From Bryobacteraceae bacterium (lineage in GTDB: Bacteria; Acidobacteriota; Terriglobia; Bryobacterales; Bryobacteraceae), in the NCBI GenBank assembly GCA_019752335.1, contig JAIEMJ010000009.1, positions 1 through 64,000 on the forward strand: a stretch of DNA of 64,000 nt, written 5' to 3'. This document shows positions 41,540-49,971 of the stretch, piece by piece. The notes beneath the pieces were generated by a model that saw only the letters and a list, made by a program, of their open reading frames with translations, ran no database searches and had not been told where the DNA came from. A program made the translations under genes and the position numbers. How positions within the stretch are numbered: position 1 is the stretch's first letter; the number at the start of each line of letters is the position of its first letter.

Positions 41540-42168
41540 CTACTCAATCCGGAGTCCCAGCACATCACTGCCTGAGACCGTACCCCTCGAAACCGACGTT
41601 CCGAGCGCCTTGGAAATCACGACGGCCACGTAGTCACCTTCGTTAAGTGACTGCACCGAGAATGAGCCAGTTTCATCGACCCATGTCTCTGCAACCGCAT
41701 TGCCATTCACTGCCACGACCTTCAGCCACGCGGGGCCGAAAGGCTTGCCGCGATAGAACAGTTGGCCTTTGGTCTCTGGAACACCGGTTTCTGTCCAACG
41801 GATCAGAGGAAGGTCAAAGCGCATCGCAATCGTGAGGAAATGCGCGCTCCGGTTCAGCACCAAGTCCGGAACGGATCGGAAGGTCCCGAGAAGAGCTTGG
41901 CGAACTTCAATTTGATATCTTCCGGGAGGGACGCGCGCGCTCATCATGAGACCGCGAGCATGGGCCGGCAAAAACGATCCTCGTGAGCGAGATAAACGCG
42001 CTTTGAATCTACCTCAATGAGCTTTGCCACCGGCGTTTCGGGAATGCTGGTTGGCGGAAGCATGATCCTGAAGTGGACCTTCGACAACTTTCTGTCTTCT
42101 TGCCATGCCCCGCAAGAAGCGGCCAAGATCATAGCTAGGCCAAGCCGGCAAAAAGCTGGGGTATACAA
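41540..42168 (-). pseudogene. Frameshifted lipoprotein gene with carboxypeptidase-regulatory-like fold
   Basis: Two abutting readings on this strand appear to be one gene broken by a single-base loss. The upstream part (TTG at 42168, preceded by GGGAGG) starts with a signal and a lipobox-like ILAASC, then about 45 residues, and stops near 41944. The downstream part resumes in the other frame with ARVPPGRYQIEVRQALLG, a typical Ig-like/carboxypeptidase-regulatory strand pattern, and ends with GTVSGSDVLGLRIE. The frames can be joined at a run of five T residues near 41972 by a one-base shift. It could be a real pseudogene, a sequencing error or programmed slippage. Function of the intact form unknown. 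Confidence 0.5.
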
Positions 42169-42489
42169 TCGCAGTGAGCCTCCCGCCTGCTCACATTCTG
42201 CCATACGTGGCGAGGCACAAGTGGGCTCACGACGGACTGTGACCTTGAGCCGCAAAGCAAAAAAGCGCAGCTCCGCGGCGGCTGTTTTCCTTTGCTCAGC
42301 AGCTTTCTTCCAGGCCATGGACCCGTCCCGGCTATCGCAAAACAGACCTCCTTTCGCAGGGTGAAAAGCTGCCCAGCGTAATGTCGTTCTTGGGATCCAG
42401 GATGGGGCCAACCTGGGTGCGGCTCGTCTGGCGGCCACGAGGATCAAGCAATGCTGGTATCCGATGCCGTATTGTGATACGGTACCAAC
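42169..42489. promoter_or_regulatory. Intergenic region with candidate antitoxin operator
   Basis: A 321-bp interval. An inverted repeat CCGTAT-TGTG-ATACGG at 42467-42482 ends 7 bp before the antitoxin ATG, the position expected for an autoregulatory VapB-type operator. A longer reading in the minus direction covers the rest of the interval but has no recognisable features and I do not call it a gene. Confidence 0.45.
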
Positions 42490-42702
42490 ATGATCAGCGA
42501 AGAACAGCAAAAGGTGACGGTGATGTTGCCAAAGCGGTTGGTGGAGGAGGCCACCCGCAGCGTTGGGCTCGGCATTACCCCCACGATTCGCAAGGGGTTG
42601 GAAGCGATTGTGGCTACGGAAGCGTTGAAGCGGCTGCGGCTGCGGCGCGGCAAAATCCGGTTCTCTCTCAATGTTGACGAGATGAGGCGGGACCGGGCTT
42701 GA
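42490..42702 (+). CDS. Antitoxin (VapB-like)
   Basis: A 70-residue protein with an N-terminal strand-helix-helix pattern (KVTVMLPKRLVEEATRSVGL) suggesting a ribbon-helix-helix DNA-binding fold and a basic, extended C-terminus that would occupy the toxin's active site. It is directly followed by a PIN-domain toxin whose TTG start overlaps its stop codon. Expected to neutralise the toxin and repress the pair via the dyad just upstream. Confidence 0.75.
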   Translation: MISEEQQKVTVMLPKRLVEEATRSVGLGITPTIRKGLEAIVATEALKRLRLRRGKIRFSLNVDEMRRDRA

Positions 42703-43070
42703 TCTGCGCCGACACCAACTGCTGGATCGCCTATCTGTCAGGCGAAGAGGGCCAGGACGTCGGCATTCTCGACCACGCCGTGGTCCATGGGGCCGTTCTG
42801 ATGGCGCCCGTGGTGCTTTCCGAGTTGCTGAGCGATCCGAAGCTGGAGAGCCAAGATGCGGCGGACCTCTGTGCGATCGGACTCCTCGAGATCACACCGG
42901 GTTATTGGGAACGCGCGGGCAAGTTGCGGGCGCAACTGCTCAAACAGCGCGTGAAGGCCCGTCTCGCCGATACACTCATCGCCCAGATCTGCATCGACCA
43001 CGACGTTCCCTTCATCACGCGCGACAAGGACTTCCGGCATTTCGCCTCGCATGGATTGCGCTTGCTGTAG
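42699..43070 (+). CDS. PIN-domain toxin (VapC-like ribonuclease)
   Basis: A 123-residue PIN-domain protein. The acidic active-site residues are present: ADTNCWIAYL (first Asp, residue 5), SELL (Glu), KARLADTLIAQ (third, Asp) and ITRDKDF (fourth, Asp). VapC toxins are magnesium-dependent RNases that cut tRNA or rRNA when freed of antitoxin. It starts with TTG overlapping the antitoxin stop by 4 bp, so translation is coupled. Confidence 0.85.
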   Translation: MICADTNCWIAYLSGEEGQDVGILDHAVVHGAVLMAPVVLSELLSDPKLESQDAADLCAIGLLEITPGYWERAGKLRAQLLKQRVKARLADTLIAQICIDHDVPFITRDKDFRHFASHGLRLL

Positions 43071-43167
43071 CATCCCCGGCCCCGCGATTGCCGTCGCACC
43101 GCCGGCGCAGCCGCCTTCCAACTGCCCGATTCGCGGCGTCCGGCATGGATCCTCACTCACAACGAGC

Positions 43168-43500
43168 TCAAGCCTTGCCCCCGAAGGCCACCGCTGCCGC
43201 CGCTACAATCAGCGCGAACGCGATCCCCGTCCGCCACGTCGGTAACTCGCCCAGGTAGCCGTAGGCGAAAATCAGGAAGACCGTGATGGTGATCACCTCC
43301 TGCAGAATCTTCAACTGCGACGCCGTCATCGTCGCGTGCCCCCAACGGTTGGCCGGCACCATCAGGCAGTATTCGAAGAACGCGATCCCCCAACTGGCCA
43401 GCACCGCCTGCCACAACGGCGCCTCGCGGAACTTCAGGTGGCCATACCAGGCGAAGGTCATAAAGGTATTTGAGGCAATCAACAGCAGTACGGTGAGCAT
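43168..43500 (-). CDS. DMT family protein (DUF486)
   Basis: A membrane protein of about 110 residues with four hydrophobic helices, matching the DUF486 family by its N-terminus (LLLIASNTFMTFAWYGHLKF) and the central EYCLMVPANRWGH and SQLKILQEVIT segments. I chose the ATG at 43500, which gives the family length; an upstream start adds 18 residues with no family match. It is a half-size relative of drug/metabolite transporters and is likely to form dimers; substrate unknown. Convergent with the VapC gene (97 bp). Confidence 0.85.
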   Translation of the reverse strand: MLTVLLLIASNTFMTFAWYGHLKFREAPLWQAVLASWGIAFFEYCLMVPANRWGHATMTASQLKILQEVITITVFLIFAYGYLGELPTWRTGIAFALIVAAAAVAFGGKA

Positions 43501-43535
43501 ATAAAGATTGTCGCTGCCATTTTGCGGGAAGAAAA

Positions 43536-43569
43536 TGACGGTGAGCACCGTCATAGCGGGCGTTATACT
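43536..43569 (+). promoter_or_regulatory. Candidate ccm promoter region
   Basis: A 7-bp perfect dyad (TGACGGT, GAGC, ACCGTCA at 43536-43553) is followed by TATACT at 43564-43569, a good -10, 25 bp before the ccmE ATG. No -35 at standard spacing was found; the dyad occupies that position and might bind an activator. Prediction by consensus only. Confidence 0.4.
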
Positions 43570-43594
43570 AGAAGGCGAAAGCGGAGAAATTCTG

Positions 43595-44038
43595 ATGCAC
43601 CCCTACGCAAAGTTCGGCATCCTGATCCTGATCATCGTGTCCACCTTGGGCTGGCTGGCCCTGGAGGGCGTGAGCGAAACCAAGACCTACTACAAGACCA
43701 TCGAGGAGATGGCCGCCATGGGTACCGACGCCCAGGTGAAGCGTCTGCGCGTCGGCGGCGACGTCGAGGTGATTGAACGCAATGGCCAGCAGGTGAAATT
43801 CCGCATGATTCAGAAAGAAAACGGGAAGAATCTCACGCTCAATGTCGTCTACAACGGCAAGGATCCGCTGCCGGATACCTTCCGCATCGGAGCGCAGTGT
43901 CTGGCCGATGGCAAGATGGGCGCCAACGGCGTCTTCCAAGCCAGCCGGATTCAGGCCAAGTGTGCTTCGAAGTATGAAGCGAAGCCCGGCGCGAAACCCG
44001 GCGGCAACAGCAGCTACGCAAAGCCGGCCACTACTTAA
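43595..44038 (+). CDS. ccmE: Cytochrome c maturation heme chaperone CcmE, cysteine-type
   Basis: A 147-residue protein with an N-terminal membrane anchor (about 6-24) and the OB-fold periplasmic domain. CcmE receives heme from CcmABCD and passes it to CcmF. In most bacteria heme attaches to a His in an HxxxY motif. Here the motif is C123-A-S-K-Y127 (CxxxY), the Cys variant seen in System I* of archaea and some deltaproteobacteria. I chose the ATG at 43595 because it precedes the membrane anchor and follows a GCGGAG ribosome-binding site. First gene of the ccm operon; tail is rich in Lys, Pro and Gly. Confidence 0.92.
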   Translation: MHPYAKFGILILIIVSTLGWLALEGVSETKTYYKTIEEMAAMGTDAQVKRLRVGGDVEVIERNGQQVKFRMIQKENGKNLTLNVVYNGKDPLPDTFRIGAQCLADGKMGANGVFQASRIQAKCASKYEAKPGAKPGGNSSYAKPATT

Positions 44039-44058
44039 GAAGGAACCTACCCCCAGCC

Positions 44059-46074
44059 ATGGAAAATATCGGCGGACTGTGCCTGATTCTCGCCTTCTGT
44101 TTGGGCGTCTATTCGATTTTCGCGTCCGTGGTGGGCGCCTGGAAGCAGAAACCCTTTCTGCTGGTGAGCGGACAACGCGCCGTCTATAGTGTTTGGGCGC
44201 TGGTGACCACCGCTTCGGCCTTGCTGGTGTACGCCATCATGACCGACGACTTCCGGATTCAATACGTCTGGGCACACTCGAACAAGGCGATGGCCACCAT
44301 CTACAAGTTCACCGCCTGGTGGGGCGGCCAGGAAGGGTCGCTGCTCTTCTGGAGCTTCATTCTTTCCACGTACACGGCCGTCGTGGTCTTTACGACCCGC
44401 AAGAAACACGAATACCGGGCGATGATGCCTTGGATCACTTCGGTGCTGATGTTCACTCTCGTCTTCTTCTTGATGCTGGTGGCCTTCGTCGAGCATCCGT
44501 TCCGCATCCTGGCCATTGGCCGCGCGGCGACGCCGATGGATGACGGCCGCGGCCTCGATCCCTTGCTGCAGTATTGGACCATGGTGATTCATCCGCCGTT
44601 CCTTTACCTGGGCTATGTCGGCTTCGTGGTGCCCTTTGCCTTCGCCATGGGCTCGCTGATTACGAAGCAGCCGGGCGACGGATGGATCCACACGACCCGC
44701 CGTTGGGCGCTGATCACCTGGGCCTTCCAATCGACCGGCATTCTGCTCGGCGCAGGCTGGGCCTACGCGGTGCTCGGTTGGGGTGGCTACTGGGGTTGGG
44801 ACCCCGTGGAGAACGCCTCGCTGCTGCCCTGGATCACCTCCACCTCTTTCCTGCACTCCGTGATGATGCAGGAGAAGAAGGGCATGATGAAGGTATGGAA
44901 CATGGTGCTCGTCGCCGCCACGTTCTTTCTATGCATTCTCGGCACTTTCCTCACGCGCTCCGGCGTGGTGAGTTCGGTGCATGCCTTTGCGCAGTCCTCC
45001 CTGGGCAACTACTTCGTCGTTTTCCTCGCCGTCGGCATCGGCGCCACGACGTGGCTGATTCTGAACCGGCTGCCTTACCTGAAGAGCGAGACGCAACTGG
45101 AGAGCGTCGTCTCGCGCGAGTCCAGCTTCCTGTTCAACAACCTGATCCTGCTCGCGAGCTGCTTCGCGATCCTGTGGGGCACGCTGTTCCCGGTGATCTC
45201 CGAAGCGGTCACCGGCGAGAAGATCACGGTGGATGCGCCTTACTTTAACCGCGTGAATATTCCCATCGGCCTCTTTCTGCTTTTCCTCACCGGCGTGGGA
45301 CCGCTGGTCGCCTGGCGCCGCAGTTCGGCTGACGCCCTGAAACGCGCCTTCCTCATGCCCACCGTGGGCGCGGCGATCTTCATGTCGGTCCTGGTGGCAC
45401 TGGGCATTCATCACGTCTATGCCGTGATCTCGTTCGGCCTTTGCTTCTTCGTTACCGCGACCATCGGCTCGGAGTTCTGGAAGGGATCGAAGTCGATTGC
45501 CGCCAAGGACCAGGTGAACCTCCTGCGCGGCGCCTTCGAATTAACTCATCGCAACACGCGCCGTTATGGCGGCTACATCGTCCACATGGGCATTGTCATC
45601 ATGTTCATCGGCTTCACCGGCGCGGCTTTCAATCTGGATCGGACGGTGGAGGCCAAGGTCGGCTCTACGTTTAAGCTCGGCCGTTACGACCTGAAGGTCG
45701 CCGATATGAAGGGCGGCGAGAACGAGAACTACGTCTGGAACCACGCCTTGATTGAAGTGCGCTCCGGCGGCTCTTACATTACCACCCTGAAGCCCGAGTT
45801 ACGCAAATATGCGGTGAGTGGCTCGCAGACTTCGAACGTTGCGATTCGCCGGGCGCTGAACGAGGACTTGTATTTGAACTTCGCCGGCATGACGGCGGAC
45901 TCCAAGGTAATTCTCCAGAGTTACGTCTTCCCGCTCGTCTCCTGGATCTGGGTGGGCTACTGGGTGTTGCTCATCGGTACGCTGATTTGTCTGGTGCCGA
46001 GTAAGATCAAGTTACAGTACGCGAAAATGGAGGTAGTCGGCATTGCGCGTCAAGCTCAACCGGTGGAAAACTAG
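44059..46074 (+). CDS. ccmF: Cytochrome c heme lyase subunit CcmF
   Basis: A 671-residue integral membrane protein with about 15 helices. The tryptophan-rich WWD signature is present as WGGYWGWDPVENASLLPW (near 240), the periplasmic loop that presents heme, and a conserved FLTRSGVVSSVHAF segment follows (near 298). CcmF takes heme from CcmE and, with CcmH, attaches it to the CxxCH motif of apocytochromes. Start 20 bp after ccmE; the ccmH start overlaps its end by 32 bp. Confidence 0.95.
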   Translation: MENIGGLCLILAFCLGVYSIFASVVGAWKQKPFLLVSGQRAVYSVWALVTTASALLVYAIMTDDFRIQYVWAHSNKAMATIYKFTAWWGGQEGSLLFWSFILSTYTAVVVFTTRKKHEYRAMMPWITSVLMFTLVFFLMLVAFVEHPFRILAIGRAATPMDDGRGLDPLLQYWTMVIHPPFLYLGYVGFVVPFAFAMGSLITKQPGDGWIHTTRRWALITWAFQSTGILLGAGWAYAVLGWGGYWGWDPVENASLLPWITSTSFLHSVMMQEKKGMMKVWNMVLVAATFFLCILGTFLTRSGVVSSVHAFAQSSLGNYFVVFLAVGIGATTWLILNRLPYLKSETQLESVVSRESSFLFNNLILLASCFAILWGTLFPVISEAVTGEKITVDAPYFNRVNIPIGLFLLFLTGVGPLVAWRRSSADALKRAFLMPTVGAAIFMSVLVALGIHHVYAVISFGLCFFVTATIGSEFWKGSKSIAAKDQVNLLRGAFELTHRNTRRYGGYIVHMGIVIMFIGFTGAAFNLDRTVEAKVGSTFKLGRYDLKVADMKGGENENYVWNHALIEVRSGGSYITTLKPELRKYAVSGSQTSNVAIRRALNEDLYLNFAGMTADSKVILQSYVFPLVSWIWVGYWVLLIGTLICLVPSKIKLQYAKMEVVGIARQAQPVEN

Positions 46075-46522
46075 CCTCGCGATTCTCTTTGTCGCGACGC
46101 TTTGCGTGGCGCAGAGCCCGACGGCGTTTATCACCACCGATATTCGCCGCGCGGGCGATAAGCTCGCGTGTCTGTGCGGCGCGTGTAAGAACACCGTCGG
46201 CACCTGCCAGATGCTGGGCTGCCACTACGCTGCGCCCGCGCGCGAGAAGATTGCCGAACTGCAGAAGGCCGGGCTCGACGACGAGAAGGTCGCCGCTTTC
46301 TTCGTCAAACGCGAAGGCCTGAAGGCCTTTGCCGTGCCGCCCGCCGAAGGCTTTAACGCCATGAGCTGGATCATGCCTCCCGTAGCGATTCTCCTGGGCT
46401 TGGGCGGTATCGCCTGGTGGATTCGACGTTCGCGCAAACCGGTGCTGGTGGACGAATTGCCGGCCGGCTCCGCGGATCGGGTCCGCGCTGAACTAGATCA
46501 GGAAATGGCGAAATTCGATTAA
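46043..46522 (+). CDS. ccmH: Cytochrome c maturation protein CcmH/CycL, cysteine-rich variant
   Basis: A 159-residue protein with a signal peptide (about 8-23), a small thiol-redox domain and one membrane helix (about 109-126). The standard LRCxxC redox motif is replaced by LACLCGACKN followed by TCQMLGC, giving five cysteines (43, 45, 48, 55, 60). The helical core that follows (AREKIAELQKAGLDDEKVAAFF) matches the CcmH fold. CcmH reduces or holds the apocytochrome thiols for CcmF. The start is TTG at 46043 with GGAGG 9 bp upstream, overlapping ccmF. Confidence 0.85.
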   Translation: MRVKLNRWKTSLAILFVATLCVAQSPTAFITTDIRRAGDKLACLCGACKNTVGTCQMLGCHYAAPAREKIAELQKAGLDDEKVAAFFVKREGLKAFAVPPAEGFNAMSWIMPPVAILLGLGGIAWWIRRSRKPVLVDELPAGSADRVRAELDQEMAKFD

Positions 46523-46933
46523 ATGACCGTAGTTGTCCTCTCCCTCTTCCTCGTCATCGGGGTAGTTACTTATACGATGTGGGTCCGGGAAGGAGATTTA
46601 CCTTTACCTGCCCCCGAAAACCCCTTCCGGCATCTCGAAGAAATTAAGACGCGCATTTACGAAAATCTGCGCGACTTACAATTCGAGTATCGCCTCGGTA
46701 AGTTATCCGACGCCGACTACCAAAGCTCGAAGTTAGCTGTGCAGAAAGAGCTCGGCCAAGTACTCGGTGAGATTGATGCCGTGAAACAAAAACTTGCCGC
46801 CGAGGGCAAGACAGTAGCAACCAGCGTGCCCGGCCGCAAGAAGCCGCAAACGCACACCTGCCCCCACTGCGGAGCCACCTTCAAGGAAGCTTTGAAGTTC
46901 TGCGGCGAATGCGGAAAGGCGATGTCCGCATGA
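46523..46933 (+). CDS. Membrane-anchored zinc-ribbon protein in the ccm operon
   Basis: A 136-residue protein with an N-terminal membrane helix (about 3-20), a helical coiled-coil-like middle (about 35-90) containing LEEIKTRIYENLRDLQFEYRLG, and a C-terminal zinc ribbon (CPHCG at 112-116 and CGECG near 128). It follows ccmH with no gap and overlaps the next gene by 4 bp. It occupies the place of CcmI in other loci and its helix-rich part has similarity in layout to the CcmI N-terminus, but the TPR part is missing. I infer a role in cytochrome c assembly or envelope complex formation from position only. Confidence 0.65.
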   Translation: MTVVVLSLFLVIGVVTYTMWVREGDLPLPAPENPFRHLEEIKTRIYENLRDLQFEYRLGKLSDADYQSSKLAVQKELGQVLGEIDAVKQKLAAEGKTVATSVPGRKKPQTHTCPHCGATFKEALKFCGECGKAMSA

Positions 46934-47895
46934 GTCTCGCATTGCTGCTCGCTCTGCTCTCCATCGACGGGACGGTGATCAATAAGACCACGGGCCAACC
47001 CGTGGCCGGGGCCACGGTGAGCCTGGTAAAGGCCAGCGCCCAAGGGATGCAGCCCGCCGGCAGCGCCACGACGGGCACGGACGGCAAGTTCTCACTCGAA
47101 GGCTCAGCCGAAGGGATCGCCCTTCTCCAGACGACGTTCGAAAACGTCAATTACAACAAACTCCTTGAACCGGGCGCTTCTACCACGGGCATTGAAATCC
47201 CCGTGTTTTCGACGAGTAAGAAAGTGCAAGCCGCCACCGTGGCGCAGCACATGATTCTGATTGAGCCGGTGCCCGGCGAACTGCGTGTGCGCGAAACGCT
47301 GATTTACGACAATCCCACGCAGACCACGCTGGCTGACCCCGCCAACGGGAGCATTCGCTTCTTCCTGCCGCCGATGTCGAAGGGCCAAGCCAAAATCGAT
47401 GCCTCCAGCGGTTCGCGCGGCATGCCACTGAAGCGCGCCGCGAAGCCCACTGGCGAAGCCAACATCTACACCGTCGACTTCCCGCTGAAGCCTGGCGAAA
47501 CCCGCTTCGACATCTCCTGGACTTCGCCCTTCGCCCCGCCCGGCGACCTCAATACGCGCATTCTTCACCAGGGGCAAACCCGCGTCATCGCCCCGCGTGG
47601 CGTCACCCTCAAGAGCGATGCGCTCACCTTCCTGACCAACGAGCCCCGCACCATGGCCTCCGTTTTCACGGCGAAGAACGGCCCCGTAAGCATCTCCATT
47701 GAAGGCGCCGGCACCCTGGCCAACACCGCCCCGCCGAGCGAAGAAGAGGACCAGGGTCCGCCGATCGACACCATTTTCCCGAAGCTCTATGACCGCATTT
47801 ATTGGGTGGTGGGGCTGGTGTCGGCGATCTTCGGCTTGGCGTTCTATCTACTCTACCGGCAGGCGCCGGCCACTCCGCGCAAGGCCACCAAATGA
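46930..47895 (+). CDS. Secreted carboxypeptidase-regulatory-like protein with C-terminal anchor, in ccm operon
   Basis: A 321-residue protein. A signal sequence (1-13) is followed by a carboxypeptidase-regulatory-like Ig domain (GTVINKTTGQPVAGATVSLV, about 14-90), a second beta-rich domain (about 100-260), an acidic Pro-rich spacer and a membrane helix near the C-terminus (about 293-312) ending in a basic tail. Start and stop codons overlap those of its neighbours (ATGA at each end), so it is fully embedded in the ccm transcript. No known Ccm component has this architecture. Function unknown. Confidence 0.65.
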   Translation: MSLALLLALLSIDGTVINKTTGQPVAGATVSLVKASAQGMQPAGSATTGTDGKFSLEGSAEGIALLQTTFENVNYNKLLEPGASTTGIEIPVFSTSKKVQAATVAQHMILIEPVPGELRVRETLIYDNPTQTTLADPANGSIRFFLPPMSKGQAKIDASSGSRGMPLKRAAKPTGEANIYTVDFPLKPGETRFDISWTSPFAPPGDLNTRILHQGQTRVIAPRGVTLKSDALTFLTNEPRTMASVFTAKNGPVSISIEGAGTLANTAPPSEEEDQGPPIDTIFPKLYDRIYWVVGLVSAIFGLAFYLLYRQAPATPRKATK

Positions 47896-48593
47896 CTGCG
47901 CTCCAAGCGCAGGGGGTCTGGAAGTACTACGGCGACTTCGCCGCTCTCCAGCAAGTTGGGTTTGCGTTTGCCGCGGGTAGCTGCGTCGCTCTGCTGGGCC
48001 GCAACGGCGCCGGCAAAACGACTCTGCTCCGCATTCTGGCGGGACTCTCGCAAGCCTCTGAGGGCGGCGTTGAGATCCTCGGCGGTAACCCGCGCCAAGC
48101 CGCCGTGCGCTCCCGCATCGGCATCATCGGCCACGGAATCGGCGTCTACGACGAACTCTCCGCCGAAGAGAATCTGCTCACTTTCGCCCGGCTTTACGGG
48201 GTATCCGACGCCGCCCAGGCGGTTGACCACTGGCTCGAACGCACTGACCTCGCCCGGGTCCGCCGCGGCATGGCGCGCGAGTTCTCCCGCGGCATGCGCC
48301 AGCGCCTGGCCATCGCCCGGGCCTTCATCCATCGCCCGCGCTTCCTCATCCTCGACGAGCCCTTCACGTCGCTCGACGACCGCGCCATCGCCCTGCTGCA
48401 AGGCCTGTTGCGCGATGCCTTAGCCGATGGCGCCACCGTCGTGCTTTCGACGCACCAGCTCAAGGAAGCCCTAGAGCTCGCCTCCCATGTGCTGCTGCTC
48501 AATCGCGGCAAACTGGCCTTCACCGGTGAGCGCACGGCGGAGATGCTGGCCAATCCGGGTTGGGTCTACCAACACTACGGTGAGGCCGCATGA
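47892..48593 (+). CDS. ccmA: Heme exporter ATP-binding protein CcmA
   Basis: An ABC ATPase of 233 residues. Walker A is LLGRNGAGKTTLL, the signature is FSRGMRQRLAIARA (a variant of LSGGQ with S-R-G), Walker B is FLILDEPFTSLD and the switch His is in LSTHQLKE. CcmA with CcmB, CcmC and CcmD releases holo-CcmE from CcmC by ATP hydrolysis. I chose the ATG at 47892, overlapping the preceding stop, rather than the earlier in-frame start at 47802. It is followed by ccmB with a 4-bp overlap. Confidence 0.92.
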   Translation: MTALQAQGVWKYYGDFAALQQVGFAFAAGSCVALLGRNGAGKTTLLRILAGLSQASEGGVEILGGNPRQAAVRSRIGIIGHGIGVYDELSAEENLLTFARLYGVSDAAQAVDHWLERTDLARVRRGMAREFSRGMRQRLAIARAFIHRPRFLILDEPFTSLDDRAIALLQGLLRDALADGATVVLSTHQLKEALELASHVLLLNRGKLAFTGERTAEMLANPGWVYQHYGEAA

Positions 48594-49270
48594 CGTACCT
48601 GAATCAAGTATTCGCCATGGCGGGTAAAGATCTGCGCAGCGAACTGCGGACCAAGGAAGCGTTGAACGCCTCGCTCTCTTTCGCCGTGGTGATCCTGCTG
48701 CTGTTCAGCTTTGTGGTGGACCCCGATTCCGAAATGCTCGAGCAGATGTCGGGCGGCCTCCTGTGGATGGTGTTCGCCTTCTCGGGTACGCTGATCCTGA
48801 ACCGCGGCTTCGCCCGCGAACTCCCCAACGACTGTCTGGACGCGCTGATCGCCTCGCCCATTCCGGGTTCGGCCTTATTTCTCGGCAAGGCGATGGCCAA
48901 CTTCGTGCTGATCGCGATCATCGAAGCGATCTGCTTTCCGGTCTTTGGCATCCTCTATAACCTCACGTGGACCACGCAATTGCCGGTGCTGATGGGCGTG
49001 AGCGCCTTGGCTACTTGGGCCATGGCCACGCTCGGGACGATGTTTGGGGCGCTTACCGTGAACATGCAGTTGCGCGAGTTGATGCTGCCCATGCTGATTT
49101 ACCCGATGCTGATTCCCGCCCTGATGGCGGCGATGCAACTCACCACGCTGCTGATCGCCGGCCAACCGATTGACGCCGAGCACATCATTTGGCTTCGCGT
49201 CCTGGTGGCGTTTGATATCATCTTCACTGCGTTGGCCGCGGTGCTGGTGGAAACGGTTCTGGTAGGTTAA
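48590..49270 (+). CDS. ccmB: Heme exporter protein CcmB
   Basis: A 226-residue membrane permease with six hydrophobic helices, starting MTYLNQVFAMAGKDLRSELRTKE, a segment that in this family is cytoplasmic and contacts CcmA. Other typical parts are FAFSGTLILNRGFARE near 60 and YPMLIPALMAA near 165. It forms the membrane part of the CcmAB complex. Two bp separate it from ccmC. Confidence 0.92.
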   Translation: MTYLNQVFAMAGKDLRSELRTKEALNASLSFAVVILLLFSFVVDPDSEMLEQMSGGLLWMVFAFSGTLILNRGFARELPNDCLDALIASPIPGSALFLGKAMANFVLIAIIEAICFPVFGILYNLTWTTQLPVLMGVSALATWAMATLGTMFGALTVNMQLRELMLPMLIYPMLIPALMAAMQLTTLLIAGQPIDAEHIIWLRVLVAFDIIFTALAAVLVETVLVG

Positions 49271-49272
49271 CT

Positions 49273-49962
49273 ATGCGCGACAAAATCATTTTCGGCGCCG
49301 GTATCTTCGCCGCGCTCTACTTCATTCGCAACCTTTACGTGATCCTGCTGCAACTGCCGGACGAAGCCATGCAGGGCGCGGTGTACCGGATCTTCTTCTT
49401 CCACCTGCCGCCTTATTTCGCGGCGGTCTTCTGCTTCCTCGGCGCGGCCATTGCGAGCGGGATGTATTTGAAGACGAAGCGCTGGCATTATGACGTCTTC
49501 GCGGTGTCCGCCACCGAAGTCGGCTTGGCGCTGGCGGCGATCAACCTGGTTACCGGCATGATTTGGGGCCGGCAACAGTGGGGCATCTGGTGGACCTGGG
49601 ACGCGCGCCTCACCTCGGCGCTGATCACCTGGCTGATCTATCTGGGCTACCTGATGCTGCGGGAAGGCATCAAGGACCCGTCGGAGCGCGCCAAGAATTC
49701 CGCGGTGCTCTCGATTTTTGCCTTCTTCGCCGTCTACTTCACTTACAAGGCCAACGAATGGTATCGCACGCAGCACCCCGGCCCGGTGCTCACCATCCGC
49801 ACCGGTAAGAACACGATCGACCCGGCCATGCAGGCGATGCTCTTTCATAACCTATTCGCATTTCTGTTACTCACGGTGGTCCTGGTGGCCGTCCGGATGA
49901 GACTCGAAGATAGTCAGCGCGCCGTCGAATCACTTCGCCGCCGCGCCCACGCCGTCGCTTAG
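49273..49962 (+). CDS. ccmC: Heme exporter protein CcmC
   Basis: A 229-residue membrane protein of the heme-handling family, with a WWD-type tryptophan-rich signature at WGRQQWGIWWTWDARLTS (near 97-114) between conserved His residues (FHLPPYFAAV, near 47, and MLFHNLFAFLLL, near 196). CcmC loads heme onto CcmE at the periplasmic face. Length matches the family. A 9-bp gap separates it from the small ccmD. Confidence 0.93.
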   Translation: MRDKIIFGAGIFAALYFIRNLYVILLQLPDEAMQGAVYRIFFFHLPPYFAAVFCFLGAAIASGMYLKTKRWHYDVFAVSATEVGLALAAINLVTGMIWGRQQWGIWWTWDARLTSALITWLIYLGYLMLREGIKDPSERAKNSAVLSIFAFFAVYFTYKANEWYRTQHPGPVLTIRTGKNTIDPAMQAMLFHNLFAFLLLTVVLVAVRMRLEDSQRAVESLRRRAHAVA

Positions 49963-49971
49963 GAATATATA

